DNA from: Psychrobacter sp. JCM 18900 | Lineage (GTDB): Bacteria > Pseudomonadota > Gammaproteobacteria > Pseudomonadales > Moraxellaceae | Length of the DNA: 64,000 nt | Reading direction: 5' to 3' | NCBI RefSeq assembly: GCF_904846625.1 | Contig: NZ_CAJHBL010000001.1 | Coordinates: 124,001 to 188,000, forward strand | Shown here: in pieces, positions 18,510 to 27,365 of the stretch | Layout of the letters: every line of letters begins with the position of its first letter | Numbering within the stretch: position 1 is the first letter of the stretch | Notes under the pieces: model-generated | Seen by the model: only the letters and a program-made list of their open reading frames with translations | The model's database searches: none | What the model was told of the DNA's origin: nothing | Position numbers and translations under genes: made by a program

Positions 18510-18839
18510 ATGGCAACTTTATATCAATTGCATAGCACGATGGATACCCTTAGACGCAGTACTGAAGAGATGTCTCGCACTTGGCGCACGGGCGACAGTA
18601 TCATTCTGCTTGGCGCCACCCCTGCTTTTATCGACTGGCTCAATGCTTATCTAAATGATAGCGATATCGAGGATATTGCTGGTATTTACGCATTGGCAGA
18701 TGACATCGCACAGCTCACAGCAAATACAACTGGCAAACTTAATTTAGAGACTAAGTTGACTGCTATTTTAACCGACGCAGAATGGGTGAATCTGACTCAG
18801 AACAGTCAGTTTGACAAAGTGGTGACGATTGCCTTATGA
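18510..18839 (+). CDS. tusB: Sulfurtransferase subunit TusB (DsrH family)
   Basis: 109 aa DsrH/TusB-like protein. GDSIILLGATPAFI, IYALADDI and the C-terminal ILTDAEWVNLTQ/VVTIAL pattern match the family. It completes the TusBCD complex of the U34 thiolation pathway. Its stop overlaps the start of tusE by four bases (ATGA), a sign of translational coupling. Confidence 0.83.
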   Translation: MATLYQLHSTMDTLRRSTEEMSRTWRTGDSIILLGATPAFIDWLNAYLNDSDIEDIAGIYALADDIAQLTANTTGKLNLETKLTAILTDAEWVNLTQNSQFDKVVTIAL

Positions 18840-19192
18840 GTAATGACATGACCACTCACAACGCTGCATTATCAGCGGCTGATATCGAATTAGATCAAGA
18901 CGGCCATCTATGTGACCATACGATTTGGACACCTGCTATCGCACAGCAATTGGCAGACACGTTAGAGGTTAATCTGAGCGATGAGCATTTAGAAATTTTG
19001 CAACAAGTGCGCGCGTTTTTTGATAAATTTAATCACGCGCCAGCAACCCGTCCATTAATCAAATGGCTACAAAAGACTTTGCCAGAACTTGATATTAGCA
19101 ATCAAAAGCTACAGCAATTGTTTAATACAGGTTTGGTTGCGCGTCATGTCAATCGCTTAGCAGGCTTACCAAAACCACCGAACTGTTTATAA
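18836..19192 (+). CDS. tusE: Sulfur relay protein TusE (DsrC family)
   Basis: 118 aa DsrC/TusE protein. It has the ELDQDGHLCD and WTPAIAQQLAD N-terminal blocks, and the conserved C-terminus AGLPKPPNCL with the penultimate Cys that carries the persulfide. The second Cys found about ten residues upstream in true DsrC of sulfite reductase systems is absent (Arg/Asn there), so this is the tRNA-thiolation type TusE. It receives sulfur from TusBCD and hands it to MnmA, whose gene is at about 50.7 kb in this window. It overlaps tusB by four bases. Confidence 0.92.
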   Translation: MSNDMTTHNAALSAADIELDQDGHLCDHTIWTPAIAQQLADTLEVNLSDEHLEILQQVRAFFDKFNHAPATRPLIKWLQKTLPELDISNQKLQQLFNTGLVARHVNRLAGLPKPPNCL

Positions 19193-19249
19193 GTGCTTTA
19201 TAGGCGATAAGATACGATCGATGTCGCACTAGAAACTCATCATATGTAC

Positions 19250-19279
19250 ATGAGCAGTATCTAATATTTTACTGCTCAT
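19250..19279. repeat. Inverted repeat between convergent tusE and trmL
   Basis: ATGAGCAGTA and TACTGCTCAT (10-bp perfect arms, 10-nt loop) lie between the ends of convergent genes. There is no U-run on either strand, so an intrinsic terminator role is uncertain. Confidence 0.5.
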
Positions 19280-19327
19280 TGAGTATGCAAATACTTTTAA
19301 GTCTATAGTTATTGCTTTGTAGAATCG

Positions 19328-19888
19328 CTATTTTGGGTCATAGACTGTCAATGTCTCATAACCAACGCTACGACCTTCATCGCCTGCAAATCCTTGCTGT
19401 CGCCATATCTCGTACAAACAAATAGCTACGCTATTTGATAAGTTCAAACTGCGCGAGTCAGCTAGCATGGGTAGTCTTAGCCAGTTATCAGCACCGATAT
19501 CTTCACGTATATCATCTGCCAGACCTGCCGTCTCAGAACCGAAAACCAGCGCGATATTGGGCATAGCAGCCTTATCAGATGCTTCAGAGTCCGAGTTTTT
19601 GCCAAAGTCATAATCGTAGAACGGTTTGCTCAGTTTGGTTGTCAATGCGGTAACGACATGGCAATCGGCGGCTTTTAGAGCTTGTCTCGCAGCCGTCCAA
19701 TCATCATGCACTTGCAAATGAGCATATTCGTGATAATCAAGACCTGCACGGCGTAGCTTTTTGTCATCAAGCTCAAACCCTAACGGTCTGACTAAATGTA
19801 GCTGTGCTCCGCTATTGGCACACAGTCGAATAATATTGCCAGTATTGCTCGGCATTTTTGGTGCTACTAGCACGATATGGATGGTCAT
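19328..19888 (-). CDS. trmL: tRNA (cytidine/uridine-34-2'-O)-methyltransferase TrmL
   Basis: 186 aa SPOUT methyltransferase. VLVAPKMPSNTGNIIRLCAN, the RRAGLDYHEYA block, FGSETAGL and the knot-forming LPMLADSRSLNLSNSVAI are all TrmL signatures. It methylates the ribose of wobble nucleotide 34 in tRNA(Leu) isoacceptors using S-adenosylmethionine. An insertion of about 15 residues (KNSDSEASDKAAMP) between strands makes it longer than E. coli TrmL (157 aa). It is convergent with the tusDCBE cluster, another wobble-base modification set. Confidence 0.92.
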   Translation of the reverse strand: MTIHIVLVAPKMPSNTGNIIRLCANSGAQLHLVRPLGFELDDKKLRRAGLDYHEYAHLQVHDDWTAARQALKAADCHVVTALTTKLSKPFYDYDFGKNSDSEASDKAAMPNIALVFGSETAGLADDIREDIGADNWLRLPMLADSRSLNLSNSVAICLYEIWRQQGFAGDEGRSVGYETLTVYDPK

Positions 19889-20145
19889 TCTTACTCCACA
19901 AATATTCAGCGCTCTATTATTTAAATTTATGAGCGGTAGGTAATCGAAAGTTACAGTTTACTGCCAATAATTACATTTTGATACTGTGCAGCGTTTTTAA
20001 CTTTCACTATGATGTCTGTAATGGATAACGCGATAGCATTTATGTATGACTGTCACATCCAATACCCCTTCAGTGAAGCTTGAGCACGATGCTTAGCGTC
20101 ACTGTTGTTATTTATAACCATTCATTTATCTTTGAGGATACTATT

Positions 20146-20286
20146 ATGAAAAAAGTAATCATCGCATCTTTAACTGCTATGTTCGTTCTAACTGGTTGCA
20201 ACACGTTCAAAGGCTTTGGCCAAGACGTATCAAGCGCTGGTGATGCTGTAACTGGCGGCGCACAAGAAGTACAAAACAAAATCTAA
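20146..20286 (+). CDS. Entericidin-like small lipoprotein
   Basis: 46 aa. It has a signal peptide with lipobox (MKKVIIASLTAMFVLTGC, cleavage before Cys18) and a short mature part rich in Gly, Ala, Gln and Asp (GQDVSSAGDAVTGGAQEV), as in the EcnA/EcnB entericidin family. GAGGAT precedes the ATG; a longer in-frame ATG at 20080 has no such signal. It is predicted to be a lipid-anchored envelope protein of unknown precise role. A strong terminator follows 20 bases after the stop. Confidence 0.86.
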   Translation: MKKVIIASLTAMFVLTGCNTFKGFGQDVSSAGDAVTGGAQEVQNKI

Positions 20287-20307
20287 GGTCTGCTTTTTTT
20301 AGATTTT

Positions 20308-20344
20308 CAAAAGGGCTTATCATTCATTTGATAAGCCTTTTTTG
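20308..20344 (+). terminator. Rho-independent terminator after entericidin-like gene
   Basis: Stem AAGGGCTTATCA / TGATAAGCCTTT with a 6-nt loop followed by a T-run. Flanking A residues make it usable for the convergent hemW transcript too. Confidence 0.88.
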
Positions 20345-20387
20345 TGTTCTTACTTCGCCGTTATTAAACAATCACTCAAGCACGATT

Positions 20388-21722
20388 TTATAAAAACGCG
20401 CGTAATATCTGATTGAGATAACGCTGTCCTAATACGGTCGGTTGCAACTGCGTATCACTATCTACCAACAATCCTTGTTTGACTAAACTGTTTACTTGTT
20501 CAGCAATACTATCAAGGGTTAATCCAGTTCTCTTTTCGAACATAGACCAAGCGACACCGCCATGTAAGCGCAGTGCGTTTAGCATAAACTCGCTCACCAA
20601 CTCTTCTTGATCAATCGCTTGCCAGCCAACCATTTTTGGTGTGATTTGGCGTGTATCAGACATCTCCGTGACATCTGGATTCATTACTACATAATCTTTT
20701 GGCAAACGTGATTTGCTAAAGCGATAGATACCTGACGCTAGTAACAAGTCATCTTCCATTTTATCTTTTACGTCTGATGAATGACCACCATTGCTATCGT
20801 TACAACCAATCGTTACTTTACCATGTGCTCCAGCGCCGATTGCTAGATAGTCGCCAAACTGCCAATAATTGATGTTATGACGGCATGGTTTGTCTAACGC
20901 ACCTGCCCATGCCGACACCTCATAATTGCTATAACCTAATTGCTGCAATAACGACTGACCTGCTTGTTCAATATCTGCCAAATTGTCTTCATCGGGTAAA
21001 ATAGGCTGACTGCGGTAAAACACGGTATTCGGCTCAATAGTCAGTTGATACCAAGAGATATGCGTTGCGCCAGCATCATGCGCCATTTGGATATCTTCTA
21101 GCGCTTCATTCATGGTTTGTTGCGGTAGACCGTGCATCAGGTCGACGTTGACCCGTACAAATCCAGCCGCTTTGGCAGTGCGAATCGCTGATAACGCTTG
21201 CACAGGATCATGGATACGCCCAAGTACCTTTAGCTTATCAGCGGCAAAGCTCTGTACGCCGATAGACAAACGATTGATACCAACCTCTAAATACTGCGCA
21301 AATGGTGCATGCTCAAGCGTGCCGGGATTGGCCTCCATCGTAACTTCGATGTCTTCTGCAAATTCAAAACATGTACGTAACCCAGAGAACAATCGTTGAT
21401 ACTGAGCAATGGGTAGCAAAGACGGCGTACCACCACCAATAAATATCGAACCAATTTTTCGGCCCTGAGTTAAAGGTTGCTGCATTGCGGCATCTAACAG
21501 TAATGCATCGACGTATTCCTCATACATGGATAATCCACTGTCAATCGGTAGCTCATGCGAATTAAAATCGCAATAAGGACACTTCTTCACACACCACGGA
21601 ATGTGTATGTAAAGAGACAATGGAATGTCAGTCACATCGACCTCGATAGTATCCATTGTTGGTTCAGTAAGACTTAACGTATTTAGTTCGTTTGGCATGC
21701 TGTCTGTATTCACTTTGGGCAT
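20388..21722 (-). CDS. hemW: Radical SAM heme chaperone HemW (HemN-like)
   Basis: About 444 aa. The radical-SAM cluster motif CVKKCPYCDFNSHELP, the GGGTPSLL block, LSIGVQSF and YEVSAWA are typical of HemW, a HemN relative that binds heme and delivers it to respiratory enzymes rather than oxidising coproporphyrinogen. The N-terminus carries about 35 extra residues before the LSLYIHIPWC start of E. coli HemW. Possible starts are ATG 21722, the ATGs at codons 9 and 23 from it, or a TTG at 21764; none has a strong Shine-Dalgarno. An insertion with NDSNGGHSSDVKDKMED is also present after GAGAHGK. Confidence 0.9.
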   Translation of the reverse strand: MPKVNTDSMPNELNTLSLTEPTMDTIEVDVTDIPLSLYIHIPWCVKKCPYCDFNSHELPIDSGLSMYEEYVDALLLDAAMQQPLTQGRKIGSIFIGGGTPSLLPIAQYQRLFSGLRTCFEFAEDIEVTMEANPGTLEHAPFAQYLEVGINRLSIGVQSFAADKLKVLGRIHDPVQALSAIRTAKAAGFVRVNVDLMHGLPQQTMNEALEDIQMAHDAGATHISWYQLTIEPNTVFYRSQPILPDEDNLADIEQAGQSLLQQLGYSNYEVSAWAGALDKPCRHNINYWQFGDYLAIGAGAHGKVTIGCNDSNGGHSSDVKDKMEDDLLLASGIYRFSKSRLPKDYVVMNPDVTEMSDTRQITPKMVGWQAIDQEELVSEFMLNALRLHGGVAWSMFEKRTGLTLDSIAEQVNSLVKQGLLVDSDTQLQPTVLGQRYLNQILRAFL

Positions 21723-21982
21723 AAATAAACTTATTTTGTAGTGAGCAATGATGATCGATATCAAAAGTAACGCTAGGATAGCGACTAGATGAGATAAAGA
21801 AAAGCCTATCTATCATAAAACTATTAACAAAAACACGTATAAACGCCCTATTCACCATGGCAACTTATGGGCAGTATATAGAGACTCTATTAAAAACGGG
21901 GTTGAGAGCGAGCTAAGAGAAACTAACTCTGATAATTTTAAGCACAAATTGAAAAATAAATAAAAAATCGAAGGACAAATAT

Positions 21983-22462
21983 ATGGCGTATTGGTTAATG
22001 AAATCCAACCCTAAATTTTTTGGTATTGAAGACTTGCAGCGCCTAGGCACCGACGGTTGGGACGGCGTTCGCAACTACCGCGCACGTAACTTTATGCGTG
22101 ATGATATGAAAGTTGGCGACAAGGTATTCTTTTATCACTCTAGCGCCAAGCCGTCTGGAGTCGCTGGTATTATGACAGTTACTACAGCAGGGTATCCTGA
22201 TCCTACTCAATTTCACCCTGAGCATCGTCATTATGATCCTATTGCGACCGAAGATGCACCTCGTTGGTATATGGTTGATCTTGCTTTTGAGCAAGCTTTT
22301 ACAGAGGTGTTGCCACTATCAGAGTTAAAATTCTTGCCAACTTTGGAAGACTCGTTATTATTGAGGAAAGGCTGTCAGCAGTTAACGGTGATTCCATTAG
22401 AGCCCAAACATTGGCGAGCGATTATGGATATGGCGGAGACACTTGAGTTGTTGCCGGAGTAA
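21983..22462 (+). CDS. EVE domain protein (THYN1-like)
   Basis: 159 aa single EVE domain. The motifs are YWLMKSNPKFFGIEDL, WDGVRNYRARNFMRD, GDKVFFYHSSAKPSGVAG and RWYMVDLAF. EVE domains belong to the PUA-like/YTH superfamily and recognise modified nucleic-acid bases; bacterial stand-alone members have no settled role. GAAGGACAAAT precedes the ATG. It stands alone, divergent from hemW, and is followed by a hairpin terminator. Confidence 0.88.
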   Translation: MAYWLMKSNPKFFGIEDLQRLGTDGWDGVRNYRARNFMRDDMKVGDKVFFYHSSAKPSGVAGIMTVTTAGYPDPTQFHPEHRHYDPIATEDAPRWYMVDLAFEQAFTEVLPLSELKFLPTLEDSLLLRKGCQQLTVIPLEPKHWRAIMDMAETLELLPE

Positions 22463-22837
22463 ACTCATTGAATTGGCTATTGGCTGTTGTCCATCAACTA
22501 TAAAACAGAGTACAAAAAACCTAAGATTAATACCTACATAGCGGCGCTAAAGCGTTGACATCATAGTGTTGCTTCTTTACCATCTTATTATGTATATGAC
22601 CTGTCAATCCACTACTTGGATCGACGGGTTATTTTTATTTTAGTGTCTTTACTTTTATTTTCATACTCTGCCTATCTACTTATGCAACATTATAAGCTTG
22701 CTCATATTATTTATCGGAGTATTATCGTCGGCACTACACTCTCCTTGCTGTGTCAATCTTAGTCGATTGATAGCAGTGTTTGTTTATTAATAATAACCTT
22801 AATAACAATTACCGCAAAGAATAAAAAGTTGCTTACC
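22463..22837. other. Intergenic region between EVE gene and MATE gene
   Basis: About 375 bases. It holds a terminator-like hairpin at 22599-22640 (GACCTGTCAATCCA / TGGATCGACGGGTT then a T-rich run) and otherwise AT-rich DNA that should carry the promoter of the MATE gene. No ORF is supported. Confidence 0.55.
22599..22640 (+). terminator. Probable rho-independent terminator after the EVE gene
   Basis: A 13-14 bp imperfect stem with one mismatch and one G.U pair, loop CTAC, followed by ATTTTTATTTT. Confidence 0.7.
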
Positions 22838-24205
22838 ATGGTTTTTCCATTGTCTTTCAAAGATTTTAAAAGCTACAGCTTACGTTTAGGCGTACTTGCC
22901 CTCCCTATCTTAATTACTCAGTTTTGCCAAGCCGCACTTGGCGTAGTCGATGCCATCATGGCAGGTCAAGTCTCGGCGCTTGATTTGGCTGCGGTAGCCG
23001 TTGGCTCTGGTATTTGGCTACCATTGTTTTTATTGGCCACAGGTGTGCTTATCGCAACCACACCTCTGATTGGTGAAGCGATTGGTCAAGACCAGCACGG
23101 CCAAGTACCACATATCACGCAGCAGTCTCTATGGACAGCAGGTGTCATTGGCATTATTGGTTTTATCATTGTTAATTTGGCTCCCAATGTCCTTGGCATT
23201 ATGGGTGTCCCAGAAAACATTCAGCCGATAGCGACGCAGTATTTACATGGTGTCTCATTTGGTTTCCCAGCGCTCGCTGTATATGCCGTCCTACGCAGTT
23301 ATTGTGAGGCATTGGGTCGTCCTGAGCCTGTGACTGTCATTAGTATCATTGGCCTACTCGCAGATATTCCTTTGAACTATATTTTTATTCACGGGTTATT
23401 TGGGATGCCAGAAATGGGCGGTGCAGGCTGCGGGGTGGCGACAGCGCTGGTATTATGGATAAATGTCCTATTATTGGCGGCCTATACTAGCTTCACGAAA
23501 CGTCGCGAATTTGTGAGCACACGATTTTTTTATGGCTTCTCTAGCCCTAATCGTACACAGATAAAAAAGCTGTTAAAACTCGGCATCCCTATTGGCATCT
23601 CTATTTTCTTTGAAGCCAGTTTGTTCAGCTTAGGCGCACTCGTTATCAGTCCATTGGGTGAGCTAGCAACAGCATCGCATCAAGTGGCGCTGTCAGTGAC
23701 CTCACAGCTATTTATGATACCGATATCGGTCGCCATGGCGCTCACTATCATGGTCTCCAATCGATTTGGTCAAAAAAACCTATTAGCACTGCGCCAAGTG
23801 CAAGCTACTGGACTGGTATGGACCGTATTGATCGCTTTGACTTGTATGCTTGGGATATGGCTATTCAGACCGGAACTCGCAGCAGCATTCACCGATAATC
23901 CAGAAGTTAGAGCTCAGTCTATGCATTTGCTTATCTTTGCACTTGCCTATCAGTTATTTGATGGCTGGCAAGTTAACGTTGCTGGTATATTGCGCGGTAT
24001 GCAAGATACCACCGTACCGATGTGGGTAACGCTCTTCTGCTACTGGTTAGTTGCACTACCACTTGGCGTCTATCTGGTGCGTTTCACTGACGTTGGTGCA
24101 CAAGGGTTTTGGATGGCGTTGATTACAGGTTTGTTCTTATCATCTATTTTACTTACTTTGCGTCTACGCTATCAGCAAAAACGTTTAACTATGCTATGGG
24201 GTTAA
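22838..24205 (+). CDS. MATE family multidrug efflux transporter (NorM-like)
   Basis: 455 aa integral membrane protein with about 12 hydrophobic segments. The family signature region ALPILITQFCQAALGVVDAIMAGQ and the repeated-half pattern KLGIPIGISIFFEASLF fit the NorM branch of MATE transporters, which export cationic drugs in exchange for Na+ or H+. GILRGMQDTTVPMW is a typical late motif. ATG 22838 is preferred; a TTG three codons earlier extends the frame. It is monocistronic, as far as visible. Substrates are not predictable. Confidence 0.92.
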   Translation: MVFPLSFKDFKSYSLRLGVLALPILITQFCQAALGVVDAIMAGQVSALDLAAVAVGSGIWLPLFLLATGVLIATTPLIGEAIGQDQHGQVPHITQQSLWTAGVIGIIGFIIVNLAPNVLGIMGVPENIQPIATQYLHGVSFGFPALAVYAVLRSYCEALGRPEPVTVISIIGLLADIPLNYIFIHGLFGMPEMGGAGCGVATALVLWINVLLLAAYTSFTKRREFVSTRFFYGFSSPNRTQIKKLLKLGIPIGISIFFEASLFSLGALVISPLGELATASHQVALSVTSQLFMIPISVAMALTIMVSNRFGQKNLLALRQVQATGLVWTVLIALTCMLGIWLFRPELAAAFTDNPEVRAQSMHLLIFALAYQLFDGWQVNVAGILRGMQDTTVPMWVTLFCYWLVALPLGVYLVRFTDVGAQGFWMALITGLFLSSILLTLRLRYQQKRLTMLWG

Positions 24206-24445
24206 GCCAATTGCTCATGGATTGCATTTTATAATCATTATTAGCGTCATTTGATCATACAGACTATGAAAAATCGTAGATATTTTCTTGCTAAAAAGAT
24301 GGCTTACGTCAAAATATGTAAAAATTCTCAGTTAACAACTGTACATTGATTGCTCATTGCCTTGAATCTAGGTATCATTAGCAATTAATTAGACAATATT
24401 TAGTTACACTATTTCTCGAATTTAGTATAAGGCCAGATAAAAACT

Positions 24446-24877
24446 ATGGATATTGAAAAAATACGCACCCTCATCGCCCTTATGGAAGAAAGTGAACTGG
24501 TTAATTTAGAAATCAGTTCTGACGACGAGCATATTAGCTTAACTCGTCACTATGACGCGCCTGCGCCAACTATGATGGCCGCCCCAGCTGCGAGCGCTGC
24601 TCCTGCTGCCGCTGTCGAAGGCAAACCTGCAGAAAAAGCGGGTAGCGTTGAGTCTTCACCAATGGTTGGTGTTTTCTATTCAGCACCAAGTCCTAATGAC
24701 CCACCATTTGTGAAAGTCGGTCAAAAGGTTCAGGCAGGTGATACCTTAGGTATCATCGAAGCCATGAAAATCATGAACCCGCTTGAAGCGACTCAAAGTG
24801 GTATTGTTGACGAAATCTTGGTAGATAACTCTGAAGTCGTACAGTTCGGTCAACCTGTCATACGCTACAAAGCGTAA
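24446..24877 (+). CDS. accB: Biotin carboxyl carrier protein of acetyl-CoA carboxylase
   Basis: 143 aa. The biotinyl domain has EAMKIMN with the biotinylated Lys at 108. It is preceded by an Ala/Pro-rich flexible linker (about residues 36-62) and an N-terminal dimerisation segment (MDIEKIRTLIALMEES). It carries carboxybiotin between AccC and AccAD in the first step of fatty acid synthesis. accC follows 125 bases downstream in the usual order. Confidence 0.97.
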   Translation: MDIEKIRTLIALMEESELVNLEISSDDEHISLTRHYDAPAPTMMAAPAASAAPAAAVEGKPAEKAGSVESSPMVGVFYSAPSPNDPPFVKVGQKVQAGDTLGIIEAMKIMNPLEATQSGIVDEILVDNSEVVQFGQPVIRYKA

Positions 24878-25002
24878 CGATATTTGCCATACTTTATTTC
24901 ATTATGGCTGACTTTTGGTATATATACCGCGTCAATGCTAAACAACATGATGCTATGTATCGAAACTCAGTCAATGACTGACGCTTCGACAAGGATGAAC
25001 CC

Positions 25003-26364
25003 ATGATAAAAAAATTGCTCATTGCCAACAGAGGTGAAATTGCCCTGCGCATCGTCCGCGCCTGTAAAGCGCTAGGTATCGAAACGGTAGGTGTCTACTC
25101 TACTGCGGATGCCAACTTGATGCACTTGCGCTTTGTTGATGAGGCAATTTGTATTGGCAAGCCTAATGCTAACCAAAGCTACCTTGATATCAATACCATC
25201 TTAACTGCTGCTGAAATTACTGGTGCAGATGCTATCCATCCCGGTTATGGCTTTTTGTCTGAAAATGCTGAATTTGCTGAACAAGTAGAAGAAGCAGGAT
25301 TGACCTTCGTTGGTCCTAATGCTGATCATATTCGCCTTATGGGCAACAAAGTTTCTGCCATCAACGCTATGAAAAAAGCAGGCGTACCAACCGTACCTGG
25401 TTCAGTTGGCGCTGTGACCCTGCACAATGCTGAAGAGCAAGCCCGCAATATTGGCTTCCCACTATTGATTAAAGCAGCTTCTGGCGGTGGTGGACGCGGT
25501 ATGCGTGTGGTTGAACGCTTTGATGAACTAATTGGTCAAGTACAAGCGGCCAAACAAGAAGCTGAGCTCTGGTTCGGTGATGACACTGTCTATATGGAGC
25601 GCTATCTACAAAACCCGCGTCACGTAGAAGTACAGGTGTTGGGTGATGGTAATGGTAATGCTATCCATCTATATGACCGTGATTGCTCATTGCAGCGTCG
25701 CCATCAAAAAGTACTAGAAGAAGCACCTGCCCCAGACATCCCAGATGATGTACGTGAGCCAATCTTAAAAGCTTGCGTAAAAGCTTGCGAGCTTGTTAAG
25801 TATCGCGGTGCTGGTACGTTTGAATTCTTGTTTGAAAATAACGAGTTTTTCTTTATTGAAATGAACACTCGTGTACAGGTTGAGCATCCAGTGACTGAGA
25901 TGATTACTGGTATTGATGTTGTGGTCGAACAGCTTAAAATTGCTGCCGGTTACGGCCTATCTTATCGTCAAAGTGAGATTGAGATTCAGGGTCATGCGAT
26001 CGAATGTCGTATCAATGCCGAAGATGCAGCGACTTTCGTACCTTGCCCAGGTACTATCAGTCAATTGTTCACGCCAAGTGGTTCTGGTATCCGTTTTGAC
26101 TCTCATCTATACCCTGGCTATGAAATACCGACCTATTATGATTCATTGATTGGTAAGCTTATTTGTCACGGTCAAACTCGTCAGCAAGCCATTGCTAAGA
26201 CAGTACATGCCCTTGATGAGCTAATTATCGAAGGTATCAAAACCAATATTCCTTTGCATCGTGATGTGATTTTAGCGGATGATAACTTTACTCGTGAAGC
26301 GCAAAATATTCACTATCTCGAAAGAGAGCTGCTGACTGCGAATAAAGCCAAAAAAGACTCGTAA
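25003..26364 (+). CDS. accC: Biotin carboxylase subunit of acetyl-CoA carboxylase
   Basis: 453 aa ATP-grasp biotin carboxylase. It has [20 protein letters not shown], the ATP-lid glycine-rich loop [13 protein letters not shown] and the catalytic [13 protein letters not shown] block. It carboxylates the biotin on AccB using ATP and bicarbonate. The length matches E. coli AccC (449 aa). It is transcribed with accB and ended by a clear terminator. Confidence 0.98.
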   Translation: MIKKLLIANRGEIALRIVRACKALGIETVGVYSTADANLMHLRFVDEAICIGKPNANQSYLDINTILTAAEITGADAIHPGYGFLSENAEFAEQVEEAGLTFVGPNADHIRLMGNKVSAINAMKKAGVPTVPGSVGAVTLHNAEEQARNIGFPLLIKAASGGGGRGMRVVERFDELIGQVQAAKQEAELWFGDDTVYMERYLQNPRHVEVQVLGDGNGNAIHLYDRDCSLQRRHQKVLEEAPAPDIPDDVREPILKACVKACELVKYRGAGTFEFLFENNEFFFIEMNTRVQVEHPVTEMITGIDVVVEQLKIAAGYGLSYRQSEIEIQGHAIECRINAEDAATFVPCPGTISQLFTPSGSGIRFDSHLYPGYEIPTYYDSLIGKLICHGQTRQQAIAKTVHALDELIIEGIKTNIPLHRDVILADDNFTREAQNIHYLERELLTANKAKKDS

Positions 26365-26430
26365 GCTGAAATACCTGTAGAGTCTACTAAGCTTAATAAG
26401 CTCTCTGCAATTGTCATTTAAAAAACATAT

Positions 26431-26462
26431 AAAAAAGCCGCTATTAATATAGCGGTTTTTTT
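26431..26462. terminator. Bidirectional rho-independent terminator after accC
   Basis: AAAAAAGCCGCTAT / ATAGCGGTTTTTTT with a TAAT loop. It lies between accC and the convergent hypothetical gene and can serve both. Confidence 0.9.
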
Positions 26463-26513
26463 ATGTCATCAATAAGCTGTCAATCATACGTAAAGTACAA
26501 CGAGCATATCTAA

Positions 26514-27149
26514 TTATGGCAACACTCTATTGAAGTTCATAAAGCACTCGTTACCATCAGGGTCAGCGCACCATTGCATCTGATTACCATCATGATTAAT
26601 AAATGCAATCAACGCTTCATCAGTCTGGTCGATCTGATTGCCTGAGCAATCTACTTCATTATTATCATAAACAGTCTTGATCGCAATAACTGGCAGCCCT
26701 TCTTCACGGTGGGTGACTAGATAGCGTCCGTATGTCCACTCTTTGCCACTGACAGACCACATTTCATTATCCGCACTAAAGTTATATAGCTCACGGCACT
26801 GGTCAGACTGACCAACTGACGCAAGTAAGTTCTTACTAGTAGTTGGTTGAATATTTAGAACCCGCTCTTCACTTTGAGTCAGTACGCCGCCGTCCATGCC
26901 CGTAATCACCTTAGGCTCTACACTGCTAGGCTGTCGCGCACTATTTGATACTGACTGGTTAGCTTCCGCTTCCTTGGTCATCATAGCCTGAGTAAAATGA
27001 GCGCTGCTGTCCAAGTCTATTTCCCACTGTCCAGCAATGGCTGGACTAATATGAGTGGTAATGGTCGGCTTGGTAATAGCCTCACCGTTCGCAGGCAACG
27101 AAGCCAAAATAGATGCCAGTGTAAATGATGCAAATGAAATAGGTTCCAT
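26514..27149 (-). CDS. Hypothetical, probably exported, four-cysteine protein
   Basis: 211 aa; I do not recognise the family. The N-terminus (MEPISFASFTLASILASLPANGEA) is hydrophobic and ends with small residues, so it may be a signal peptide although it lacks early basic residues. The C-terminal half has four Cys (DQCRELYNFS, DNNEVDCSGN, QMQWCADPDGNECF), a number compatible with two disulfides in the periplasm. The middle is Ser/Gln-rich and low-complexity. AAAAGG precedes the ATG at good spacing, supporting real translation. It is a single gene between accC and leuA. Confidence 0.7.
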   Translation of the reverse strand: MEPISFASFTLASILASLPANGEAITKPTITTHISPAIAGQWEIDLDSSAHFTQAMMTKEAEANQSVSNSARQPSSVEPKVITGMDGGVLTQSEERVLNIQPTTSKNLLASVGQSDQCRELYNFSADNEMWSVSGKEWTYGRYLVTHREEGLPVIAIKTVYDNNEVDCSGNQIDQTDEALIAFINHDGNQMQWCADPDGNECFMNFNRVLP

Positions 27150-27273
27150 AATTAACCTTTTAATTATAATATTTTAATATATACATTAGCGTAAGTCTTA
27201 GACACCAAAAACACAAGTAACATTATGCTATTGCTCATAAACCTATAGTTGGAATTTCATAGGTATTTATAGC

Positions 27274-27325
27274 AAAAAATAACGCCATTGCTTTACTTGC
27301 TAGAGACAAGAAGCAATGGCGTTAT
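27274..27325 (-). terminator. Rho-independent terminator after leuA
   Basis: 15-bp perfect stem ATAACGCCATTGCTT / AAGCAATGGCGTTAT with a 17-nt loop, followed on the minus strand by TTTTTT. It is positioned 40 bases after the leuA stop. Confidence 0.9.
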
Positions 27326-27365
27326 TAGCATACAGAATTCTGCGTAATACAATGACTACTTAATA

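Noticed and set aside
18836..19192. DsrC of a dissimilatory sulfite reductase system
   Set aside because: The second conserved cysteine is absent and no dsrAB genes are near, so TusE is the better call.
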